Shown in pieces: positions 8,256-17,377 of a DNA stretch of 64,000 bases. Source of the DNA: Myxococcus virescens (GTDB lineage Bacteria > Myxococcota > Myxococcia > Myxococcales > Myxococcaceae); contig NZ_FNAJ01000003.1 in NCBI RefSeq assembly GCF_900101905.1, positions 372,001 to 436,000 on the forward strand, in the 5' to 3' direction. Each line of letters begins with the position of its first letter. The first letter of the stretch is position 1. A program made the position numbers and the translations under genes. The notes below the pieces were generated by a model. The model was not told the origin of the DNA. It did not search any database and saw only the letters and a list, made by a program, of their open reading frames with translations.

Positions 8256-9737
8256 ATGCCCCGAGCGTCTGCGCCCTCGAAGCGCGCCCCCTCTTTGAAG
8301 CTGGCCCCACCGGTGGCCCGGCGGCCCACGCCCGTCGCCCTGCTGCCCCAGCCGCTGATCGAGCGCCTGCTCGCCGTGGCCATGGAGCGTGGGGGCGACT
8401 TCGCGGAGGTGTACGTCGAGCGCACGCTCACCACGGCGGTGAGGCTGGAAGAATCCCGCATCAAGAGCGCGCAGACGGGCCTGGTCCAGGGCGTGGGCGT
8501 GCGCGTCATCTCCGGCGGCAAGGTGGGCTACGCCTTCTCCGACGACTGGGATGAGTCCGCGCTGCTGCGCGCGGCCTCCACGGCGGCCATGATTGCCCAG
8601 GGTGGCGGCGCCGAGCGCAGCTTCCCCGTGCGCCGCGCCGCGGTCCCCAGCCACTATCACGTCAGCCCCCCGCTGATGGACGTGGAGGTGTCGCTGAAGA
8701 CGGGCCTGCTCATGCGCGCCGACAAGGCCGCCCGCGCCTTCGACGCGCGGGTGAAGCAGGTCAACGGCGGCTACGTGGACCAGACCCGGCGCATCGCCGT
8801 GGCCAACACCCACGGGCGCTACACCGAGGACACCCAGGACCTGTGCCGGATTTCGGTGATGGTGGTGGCCCAGGGCAAGGGCGGCGAGCAGCGCACCGGC
8901 ATGTACGGCGGCGGCGGACGCGTGCCCTTCAGCCACTGGGACACCTTCTCCCCGGAGGACGTAGCCCGGGAAGCGGCGCGTCAGGCGGTGGCCACGCTGG
9001 GCGCGGTGGACTGCGTGGCCGGCCCGCAGACGGTGGTGCTGGCGCCGGGCTGGAGCGGCATCCTCCTGCACGAGGCGGTGGGCCACGGCCTGGAGGCGGA
9101 CTTCATCCGCAAGGGCACCTCGCTGTTCGCTGGGAAGCTGGGTGAGAAGGTGGCGTCCGACCTGGTCACCATCATCGACGACGGCACCGTGTCCAGCGGG
9201 CGCGGCTCCATCAACATCGACGACGAGGGCAACCCGGGCGAGCGCAAGGTCCTCATCGAGAACGGCGTCCTCAAGGGCTACCTCTACGACAGCCTCAACG
9301 CGCAGCTCATGGGCCAGCGCAGCACCGGCAGCGGGCGCCGCGAGTCCTTCAAGCACCTGCCCCTGCCCCGGATGACGAACACCTTCCTGGCCCCGGGCGA
9401 CCACGCCCCCGAGGACATCCTCAAGGAGGTGAAGCGCGGCCTGTACTGCGCCACCTTCGGCGGTGGGCAGGTGGACATCACCAACGGCAACTTCGTCTTC
9501 GAGGTCAGCGAGGCCTATCAAATCGAAGACGGCAAGCTGGGCCGCCCCGTGAAGAACGCGACGCTCATCGGCGTGGGGCCGGAGGCGCTGAAGAACGTGT
9601 CACGCGTGGGCTGCGACCCCATGCCGGACCCCGGCATGGGCATCTGCGGAAAGAATGGCCAGTCCATGCCCGTGGGCGTGGGGCTGCCCACCGTGCGCAT
9701 CGACAACATCACCGTTGGCGGAACCAAGGTCGCCTGA
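8256..9737 (+). CDS. tldD: Metalloprotease TldD
   Basis: 493 residues from the ATG at 8256, placed after a GGGAG ribosome site; the frame is open upstream but has no good start. The zinc motif 'LLHEAVGHGLEADF' (HExxxH) lies near residues 271-284, and the C-terminal 'GICGKNGQSMPVGVG' holds the conserved cysteine and glycines of TldD. The family forms TldD-TldE heterodimers that degrade unfolded or modified peptides and mature some RiPPs. TldE follows 15 bases downstream. The N-terminus carries a short basic Pro/Ala-rich extension. Confidence 0.9.
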   Translation: MPRASAPSKRAPSLKLAPPVARRPTPVALLPQPLIERLLAVAMERGGDFAEVYVERTLTTAVRLEESRIKSAQTGLVQGVGVRVISGGKVGYAFSDDWDESALLRAASTAAMIAQGGGAERSFPVRRAAVPSHYHVSPPLMDVEVSLKTGLLMRADKAARAFDARVKQVNGGYVDQTRRIAVANTHGRYTEDTQDLCRISVMVVAQGKGGEQRTGMYGGGGRVPFSHWDTFSPEDVAREAARQAVATLGAVDCVAGPQTVVLAPGWSGILLHEAVGHGLEADFIRKGTSLFAGKLGEKVASDLVTIIDDGTVSSGRGSINIDDEGNPGERKVLIENGVLKGYLYDSLNAQLMGQRSTGSGRRESFKHLPLPRMTNTFLAPGDHAPEDILKEVKRGLYCATFGGGQVDITNGNFVFEVSEAYQIEDGKLGRPVKNATLIGVGPEALKNVSRVGCDPMPDPGMGICGKNGQSMPVGVGLPTVRIDNITVGGTKVA

Positions 9738-9752
9738 GAGAGAGCACCAACC

Positions 9753-11099
9753 ATGGACTACCAGCAGCTCGCGAAGAGAATCGTCCAGCGCGCCAGGCGC
9801 AAGGGTGCTCGCCAGGCGGAGGCCTTCCTGGAGGTGGGCCGCCAGAGCAGCGTGCGCGTGCACCAGGGGCAGATTGAAGACCTCACCCAGTCCACCAGCA
9901 AGGGCGTGGGCGTGCGCGTGGTGCTCAAGGACCGCCTGGGCTTCGCCTATACGTCCGACTTCGAGCCCTCCGCCGTGGACCACATCGTGGACCAGGCACT
10001 GAAGCTGGCCGAGTTCTCCGCCCCCAGCAAGCTCAACGGCCTGCCCTCCGGCAAGGACCTGGGCCGCTTCGGGGACACCGGCCTGCTCTTCGACACGAAG
10101 GTGGCCGAGCTTCCCGGAGACTGGAAGATCAAGACGGCGCTGGAGGTGGAGAAGGCGGCCCGGGCGGAGGACTCGCGCATCATCGCCTTCAACGGCGTGG
10201 GCGCAGGGGACTCCGTGTCCGAGGTGTACATGGCCTCCACCGAGGGCGTGACAGGCGCGTACTCCGGCACCTACGTGTACCTGTACGCCGCGCCGGTGGC
10301 CTCCGACGGCAACGGGCTCCAGACGGGTTACTGGATGGACTACCGCCGCTTCCTGGATGACCTGGACGGGCCGGAGTCCATCGGCCGGGAGGCCACGCGC
10401 CGCGCGGTGCGGATGCTGGGCGCGAAGCGGGTGAAGACGCAGCAGGTGCCCGTGTTGTTCGACCCGCAGGTGGCCGCGTCCTTCGTGTCGGACGTGGCGG
10501 GCGCGGCGGACGGAAACGCCGTGTACCAGAAGGCCAGCCTCCTGGCCCCGCTGCTGGGCAAGCGGCTGGCGGGCGCGCACGTCACGCTGGTGGATGACGG
10601 CCTCATGCCCCGCGGACTGGCCACCGCGCCCTTCGACGGCGAGGGCGTGCCCACGCGGCGCACCCCCATCATCGAGCAGGGCGTGCTCAAGTCCTTCCTC
10701 TACGACGCGTTCACCGCTCGCAAGGCGAAGGCGCGCACCACCGGCAACGCGTCACGCGGCTACAACGGGCTACCCTCCATCGGAACCAGCAACCTGTACC
10801 TGGAGGCGGGCACGAAGTCGCCGGAGGAGCTGCTGCGCGAGGTGGACAGCGGCTTCTATGTCACCGCCCTGCTCGGCCACGGCACCGACCCGGTGACGGG
10901 CGAGCTGTCCGCGGGCGCCAACGGCCTGTGGATTGAGAAGGGCGAGCTGACGCACCCCGTGCAGGAGGTGACGGTGGCGGGCAACCTGCTGCAGATGCTC
11001 AAGGACCTGGACGGCGTCGGCAGCGACCTCCAGTTCCGCAGCGGCGCGGTGGGCGCGCCCACTGTCCGCTTCCGGCAGCTCACCGTTTCAGGCGAGTAG
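9753..11099 (+). CDS. tldE: TldE/PmbA-type protease partner
   Basis: 448 residues, homologous in layout to TldD but without the HExxxH zinc motif, as expected for the TldE/PmbA subunit. Recognisable stretches include 'GVGVRVVLKDRLGFAYTSD' near the N-terminus and 'TEGVTGAYSGTYVYLY'. In the family TldE is the non-catalytic partner that shapes the chamber of the TldD protease. It lies 15 bases after tldD and is probably cotranscribed. Confidence 0.88.
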   Translation: MDYQQLAKRIVQRARRKGARQAEAFLEVGRQSSVRVHQGQIEDLTQSTSKGVGVRVVLKDRLGFAYTSDFEPSAVDHIVDQALKLAEFSAPSKLNGLPSGKDLGRFGDTGLLFDTKVAELPGDWKIKTALEVEKAARAEDSRIIAFNGVGAGDSVSEVYMASTEGVTGAYSGTYVYLYAAPVASDGNGLQTGYWMDYRRFLDDLDGPESIGREATRRAVRMLGAKRVKTQQVPVLFDPQVAASFVSDVAGAADGNAVYQKASLLAPLLGKRLAGAHVTLVDDGLMPRGLATAPFDGEGVPTRRTPIIEQGVLKSFLYDAFTARKAKARTTGNASRGYNGLPSIGTSNLYLEAGTKSPEELLREVDSGFYVTALLGHGTDPVTGELSAGANGLWIEKGELTHPVQEVTVAGNLLQMLKDLDGVGSDLQFRSGAVGAPTVRFRQLTVSGE

Positions 11100-11194
11100 C
11101 CCACCCTTCCACGTCCCCCTACCGTGCGCCGGCGGGGGGACGTGTCAGGGCCTCCTCGTAGAACGCTTCAAGCAGCACGAGGAGGGTGCAGCCC

Positions 11195-12202
11195 ATGGCA
11201 GCGAAGTCCGCACGCAAGTCCCCCGCCGCGAAGAAGGCGGCCACGCCGCGCAAGCCCCGCCGCAAGAAGGCGGCGCCGAAGTCCCGGGGCCTGTCCCCCG
11301 CGGAGGTGGCCAGCGACTCGGTGGAGTACCCCACGGAGCTGCTGGAGGCGGTGCGCGAGGACGGCGGCGAGGTGCTCGGCGTGTACCGCGACCCGCTGGG
11401 CGGCCACCCGGTGCTGTTCTCCGTGCTGCCCATCGACAAGGTGGAGCCCACGCCCTACCAGCGCGACGTGTCCGAGCCCCACGTGAAGCGGCTGGCCAAC
11501 GCCATGGAGCGGTTGGATCGCTTCCTGGACCCCGTCATCGCCGTGCGCAAGGACGGCCGCTACTGGACGCCCAACGGCAACCACCGCCTCAACGCCAGCC
11601 GGCTTCTGGGCGCCAAGTCCATTGTCGCCCTGGTGCTGCCCGAGGAGGACGTGGCCTACCAGATTCTGGCCCTCAACACGGAGAAGGCCCACAACCTCAA
11701 GGAGCGCTCGCTGGAGGTCATCCGCATGTACCGCGGACTGGTGGGCGCGGAGCGCAAGGGGCCGGAGACGGCCTTCGCCCACCTCTTCGAGGAGCCCTCC
11801 TTCATCACCCTGGGCGCCGCCTACGAGCAGCGCCCCCGCTTCTCTGCGGGCGCCTACCACCCCTTCGTGAAGGTGGTGGAGGACTTCCTCGACACGCCCC
11901 TGGAGGACGCCCTGCCCCTGCGCGAGGCCCGGGCCCGGCGGCTGCTGGAGCTGGACGACGCCGTGGTGTCCGTGGTGGACGCCCTCAAGGCGCGGGGCCT
12001 CCAGAGCCCGTACCTCAAGAACTTCGTCGTCGCCCGCATCAACTTCCTGCGCTTCCGCAAGGATGGCGGGAAGCCGGACTTCGACGCCACCGTGGACCGG
12101 ATGCAGGCCAGCGCCCGGAAGTTCAACGTCGACAAGGTGCGGCGCGAGGACATTGGCCGGATGGGCGGCGGGCCGCTGGAGCCGGACGAGGAATCGGCTT
12201 GA
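11195..12202 (+). CDS. ParB-N-domain protein with histone-like basic tail
   Basis: 335 residues from the ATG at 11195, preceded by GAGGAGGG. Residues 1-32 are a Lys/Arg/Ala/Pro tail resembling histone H1 or AT-hook-rich tails. A ParB/sulfiredoxin-type domain follows: 'PIDKVEPTPYQRDVSEPHVKRL', then 'WTPNGNHRLNASRLLGA' as box-II equivalent. The C-terminal half is helical. No parA is near, and a ParB-type helix-turn-helix is not obvious, so it is unlikely to be the segregation ParB. A nucleic-acid-associated nucleotide-binding protein is likely. Confidence 0.7.
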   Translation: MAAKSARKSPAAKKAATPRKPRRKKAAPKSRGLSPAEVASDSVEYPTELLEAVREDGGEVLGVYRDPLGGHPVLFSVLPIDKVEPTPYQRDVSEPHVKRLANAMERLDRFLDPVIAVRKDGRYWTPNGNHRLNASRLLGAKSIVALVLPEEDVAYQILALNTEKAHNLKERSLEVIRMYRGLVGAERKGPETAFAHLFEEPSFITLGAAYEQRPRFSAGAYHPFVKVVEDFLDTPLEDALPLREARARRLLELDDAVVSVVDALKARGLQSPYLKNFVVARINFLRFRKDGGKPDFDATVDRMQASARKFNVDKVRREDIGRMGGGPLEPDEESA

Positions 12203-12234
12203 GGGAACACGATTTGCAGGAGGTTGCGCCCAAC

Positions 12235-13641
<1,407 letters not shown>

Positions 13642-13658
13642 CAGGGCGTCACACGGCC

Positions 13659-13691
13659 CCCCGCCTGCTTTTGACAATTTGTCTGGCGGGG
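13659..13691 (+). terminator. Candidate hairpin after the response regulator
   Basis: CCCCGCC and GGCGGGG arms with a 19-nt loop, 17 nt after the stop at 13641. No T-run follows the right arm, and the loop is long. The loop contains TTGACA without a matching -10. Confidence 0.3.
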
Positions 13692-13726
13692 TTTCGGAAG
13701 GCCCGCCACGCGTCAGGGGCGCCTGC

Positions 13727-13743
13727 TATTCCGGAATAATTCC
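13727..13743 (+). promoter_or_regulatory. Overlapping palindromes, candidate activator-binding site
   Basis: TATTCCGGAATA (13727-13738) is a perfect 12-bp palindrome and overlaps GGAATAATTCC (13733-13743), a second inverted repeat, giving the series TTCC-GGAA-TTCC. It lies about 45 bp upstream of the -24 element of the sigma-54 promoter, where enhancer-binding proteins can dock. Assigning it to either flanking activator is inference. Confidence 0.45.
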
Positions 13744-13786
13744 AAGTGGTTGGCCGTAGGTCCTGTCTTGCCCGCCTGGCCCGCGA

Positions 13787-13802
13787 TGGCACCTGGCTTG
13801 CT
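13787..13802 (+). promoter_or_regulatory. Sigma-54 (-24/-12) promoter of the gsp operon
   Basis: TGGCAC (13787-13792), a 5-nt spacer and TTGCT (13798-13802). The invariant GG and GC are separated by exactly 10 bp, matching the sigma-54 consensus. Transcription is expected near 13813, giving a leader of about 20 nt to the gspC ATG at 13835. Both neighbouring regulators are sigma-54 activators. Confidence 0.75.
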
Positions 13803-13834
13803 CAATGAGGGCCCGGCTTTCTCCCGGAAGCGTG

Positions 13835-14749
13835 ATGGAACTCTTCTTTCGAAAATACTTTTGGACGGTGAACCTGGTGTTCATCCTGCTCGTCGGATTG
13901 CTGGCGGCGAGCACGGTGAACCTGTTCGTCGAGTCCGCCATCTCCCCGGTTCCCACCGGGGGGTCGTCCGCCCGCGCGCCTTCACAGCCGCGCCGCATCG
14001 AGACGGCGATGGCGATGCTCGACCTGGACCGTCTGTCACGGCTGACGGGCATCAAGCTCCCCGAACCCGAGCCCGAGGTTCAGGAGCCCGGCGGCGCTTC
14101 GGCGGAGGTGGACCCCAACGCCGCGCCCGTGAAGAGCGGCCTGCGGGTCAAGCTGCTCGGCACGCTGGTGGCGAGCAATCCCGACTGGTCCTTCGCCTCC
14201 ATCCAGGACATGACGACGCAGCGTTCGCAGACCTACATGGTGGGCAACTCCCTGCAGGGAGCCACCGTGGAGAACATCGAGCGCGAGCGCGTCATCATCA
14301 TCAACGGTGGCCGCCGCGAGTACATCGACGGCAATCCGGGTGACGGCGCCTTCGTGCCGCCCTCGCCCCCAGTGGCCCAGGCCAACACCGCTCCGCCCAG
14401 CGACGGCAGCGGCATCCGCGCCACCAGCGAGAACGAGTACGAAGTCCCTCGCGCGGAAATCGACAAGACGCTCAACAACCTCAACAACGTCGCCATGCAG
14501 GCGCGCATCGTGCCCGCGTTCAAGGACGGTCAGGCGGTGGGCTTCAAGCTCTTCTCCATCCGTCCGGACTCCATCTACTCCAAGATTGGCGTCCAGAATG
14601 GCGACGTCATCCGTCGCATCAACGGATTCGACCTCAACAGCCCGGAAAAAGCGCTGGAGGTCTATTCGAAGATGAAGGACGCAGCCCGCATCGAGATCGA
14701 GATCGAGCGCAACGGTGCGCCGATCCGCAAGTCGTACAACGTCCGTTAA
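13835..14749 (+). CDS. gspC: Type II secretion protein GspC
   Basis: 304 residues from the ATG at 13835; an in-frame ATG at 13805 would lie before the predicted sigma-54 transcription start. A cytoplasmic N-terminus and a membrane span (about residues 7-30) precede a Pro-rich linker, an HR domain ('LRVKLLGTLVASNPDWSFASI') and a C-terminal PDZ-like domain ('GVQNGDVIRRINGFDLNS'). GspC links the inner-membrane platform to the secretin and helps in substrate recognition. It is the first gene of the operon, and gspD follows after 25 bases. Confidence 0.88.
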   Translation: MELFFRKYFWTVNLVFILLVGLLAASTVNLFVESAISPVPTGGSSARAPSQPRRIETAMAMLDLDRLSRLTGIKLPEPEPEVQEPGGASAEVDPNAAPVKSGLRVKLLGTLVASNPDWSFASIQDMTTQRSQTYMVGNSLQGATVENIERERVIIINGGRREYIDGNPGDGAFVPPSPPVAQANTAPPSDGSGIRATSENEYEVPRAEIDKTLNNLNNVAMQARIVPAFKDGQAVGFKLFSIRPDSIYSKIGVQNGDVIRRINGFDLNSPEKALEVYSKMKDAARIEIEIERNGAPIRKSYNVR

Positions 14750-14774
14750 TCACCTCCGCAGCGCCCGCTCCTCC

Positions 14775-17372
14775 ATGAAGACGCTCCCGTCCTGGATGCT
14801 CTGCCTGTGCCTCGCGCTCGCTGTTCCCGCGCAGGCCCAGCGCCGCTCACCGCCCTCTGGTTCCGCCGGAGAGCGGACGATTTCCCCGCAAGGCACTGGC
14901 GCTACCGGCGCTGGTGACGCCAACGCGGGTCCCCGCCGCACGCCGACGTGCGAGGAGGCCCGCCGCAATGCCCGTTACGGCATCTACTTCGACAAGGTGG
15001 AGATCGAGAAGCTGGTCCAGACGGTCGCGGACGCCACCTGCCGCACCTTCATCCTGCCGGAGAACGTGCGCGGGAAGATCTCCATCATCGGCCCGGAGAA
15101 TGGCCGGGTGGAGGTCAACGCGGACGCCTTCTACTCCGCCTTCCTCGCCTCGCTCGACGCCAACGGGCTCGCCGTCTACCAGTACGGCCGGTTCATGAAG
15201 ATCGTCGACAAGCGCTCGGCGAAGCAGAACCCCATCCCGACCATCGTCGAGGACGGTGAGCCGTACACCACCAACGAGCAGATGGTGACCAAGCTGTTCC
15301 GCGTGCAGAACGTGGAAGTGGAGCCGCTGCGCGGCGTGCTCCAGCAGCTGGTGTCCAAGGACGGCGACACGATTCCGTACCCGCCCGACACCATCATCAT
15401 CAACGACGTGGGCTCCAACATCCACCGCCTGGAGCGCATCATCCACCAGCTGGACACGCGCGCCGCCAGCGACGAGATGCGCATCATCCAGGTGCAGTAC
15501 GCCTCCGCGCAGGACGTGGCCAACACGGTGCAGCGCCTCTTCGAGGCCAAGGGCGCCCGCCCCGGCCAGCCCGCCGCCGCCGGGCGCAACGTGCCCCCCG
15601 CCGCGACGCAGGCCACGCCCCAGGCCGGCCAGGGCCAGGAAGGCTCCACCGGCGGTCCGGTGACGCTGTCGCAGATCATCCCGGACGAGCGCACCAACAA
15701 GCTCATCATCGTCGCCAGCCCGGCGGCCTTCGAGCGCATCCAGGACATCGTCGGGCAGATTGACATCCCCACCAGCGGCGGCGGACGCATCAACGTCTAC
15801 TACCTGGAGAACGCCAACGCGGAGGAGCTGGCCAGCACGCTCCAGTCGCTGGCCCAGGGCACCGGCAACGCGCCCCGCGGCCGCACCCCGGTGCCGGCCC
15901 GTCCGCCGGGCGCCCCTGGCGGCCCCACCACGACGCAGGCGGCGGAGCTGTTCAGCGGCGAGGTGAAGATTTCGGCCGACAAGGGCAGCAACTCGCTGGT
16001 CATCGTCGCCAGCTCGGCGGACTACAAGAACATCGTCCAGGTCATCCAGCAGCTCGACAAGCCGCGCCGCCAGGTGTTCGTGGAGGCCGTCATCATGGAG
16101 GTCAACCTGGACCGCAACGCGCGGCTCGGCATGAACCTCCACAGCGGCTTCAGCCTGAGCACGTCGAGCGGCGATCAGGTGCCCGGCCTCATCGGCACCA
16201 ACACCTCCGGCCAGGGCCTGCCGCCGTCCCTGTCGCTCACCAGCCTGGCGTCCTACGGCGGCTTCCTCGCCGGCATCCAGGGCCCCGTCATCCCCGCGCT
16301 GGAGAAGCTGGGCATCCCGGCCTTTGGCGTGGTGCTGCACGCCATGCAGCAGAGCTCGGATGTGAACGTGCTCTCCACGCCGCACATCCTCACCAGCGAC
16401 AACGAGGAGGCGGAAATCACGGTGGGCCAGAACGTGCCCTTCCAGTCCGGCTTCAACCCGACCTCGCTGGGCTCGCTCGGGGCCGGCGTGGGCGCCGGCG
16501 GCGTCGCGGGAGGACTGGGCGGCGGCCTGCTGGGCGGCCTGGGTGGCCTGGGTTCGCTCTACGCCCCCATCACCCGTCAGAACGTGGAGTTGAAGCTGAC
16601 GGTGAAGCCGCAGATCAACGAGAGCGACTACATCCGCCTGGTCATCAACCAGCAGACGGAGGAGATCGCCTCCACCGACCCGGTGCTCGGCCCCACCACG
16701 TCCCGCCGCAGCGCGAAGACGACGGTCATCGCGCGGGACCAGGAGACGCTGGTGATTGGCGGCATCATGCAGGACCGCACGCTGGAGAGCGTGTCCAAGG
16801 TGCCGCTGCTGGGTGACATCCCGCTGCTGGGCCACCTGTTCCGCGACACCACGCGCCGCAAGACGAAGACGAACCTGCTCCTCTTCCTGACGCCCTACAT
16901 CATCCGGGGGCCAGAGGACTTCCGCGTCATCTTCGAGCGCAAGATGAAGGAGCGGCAGCAGTTCGTGGAGCAGTTCTACGGCCAGGTGCCCGGCTACGAC
17001 GTGGCGGTGGACTTCAGCCGCAAGCCCGGTCCGCTGTCGCGCATGGGCCAGAAGGTGACGCAGGAGGAGCAGCGCGCGGAGAACGGCGGTCCGGGCCTGT
17101 CCGGCGAGCGCGTCATCACCCCGGCCCCTCCCCCGGCCAGCAGCCCGGGAGCCGTGCCCTCCACGCAGCGGCAGGCGCCCGCCTCCCCGGAGGATGAAGG
17201 TGGACCGGCGGTGCGGGAAGGCATGCCGCCTCCGGATGGTTCGGAAGAACCAGTGCCCGCGCCCGCCCCGCAGAACTTCGAGCAGCCCCCGCCCGAGGCC
17301 ATCCAGGTCCCCGAGCCAGGAGACGCCGAACGCCTGCGCATCCAGCACATCGAGCCGGGGCCGAGGGAGTAG
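14775..17372 (+). CDS. gspD: Type II secretion secretin GspD
   Basis: 865 residues from the ATG at 14775, which begins a clear Sec signal peptide ('LCLCLALAVPAQA'). N0 and N1-N3 ring domains (about residues 70-420, with 'NIHRLERIIHQLDTR') precede the secretin domain ('VFVEAVIMEVNLDRN', 'NVLSTPHILTSDNEEAEITVGQNVPF', 'KVPLLGDIPLLGHLF'). It forms the outer-membrane channel. Oddities are a Gly-rich insert in the gate region (16476-16560) and a Pro/Glu-rich tail of about 100 residues. No lipobox or S-domain motif is obvious. Confidence 0.93.
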   Translation: MKTLPSWMLCLCLALAVPAQAQRRSPPSGSAGERTISPQGTGATGAGDANAGPRRTPTCEEARRNARYGIYFDKVEIEKLVQTVADATCRTFILPENVRGKISIIGPENGRVEVNADAFYSAFLASLDANGLAVYQYGRFMKIVDKRSAKQNPIPTIVEDGEPYTTNEQMVTKLFRVQNVEVEPLRGVLQQLVSKDGDTIPYPPDTIIINDVGSNIHRLERIIHQLDTRAASDEMRIIQVQYASAQDVANTVQRLFEAKGARPGQPAAAGRNVPPAATQATPQAGQGQEGSTGGPVTLSQIIPDERTNKLIIVASPAAFERIQDIVGQIDIPTSGGGRINVYYLENANAEELASTLQSLAQGTGNAPRGRTPVPARPPGAPGGPTTTQAAELFSGEVKISADKGSNSLVIVASSADYKNIVQVIQQLDKPRRQVFVEAVIMEVNLDRNARLGMNLHSGFSLSTSSGDQVPGLIGTNTSGQGLPPSLSLTSLASYGGFLAGIQGPVIPALEKLGIPAFGVVLHAMQQSSDVNVLSTPHILTSDNEEAEITVGQNVPFQSGFNPTSLGSLGAGVGAGGVAGGLGGGLLGGLGGLGSLYAPITRQNVELKLTVKPQINESDYIRLVINQQTEEIASTDPVLGPTTSRRSAKTTVIARDQETLVIGGIMQDRTLESVSKVPLLGDIPLLGHLFRDTTRRKTKTNLLLFLTPYIIRGPEDFRVIFERKMKERQQFVEQFYGQVPGYDVAVDFSRKPGPLSRMGQKVTQEEQRAENGGPGLSGERVITPAPPPASSPGAVPSTQRQAPASPEDEGGPAVREGMPPPDGSEEPVPAPAPQNFEQPPPEAIQVPEPGDAERLRIQHIEPGPRE

Positions 17373-17377
17373 ACGCC

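Noticed and set aside
13671-13699. TTGACA at 13671-13676 as a sigma-70 promoter for the gsp operon
   Set aside because: No acceptable -10 occurs at 16-18 bp; the sequence lies in the loop of a hairpin after the regulator gene. The sigma-54 element downstream is far better.
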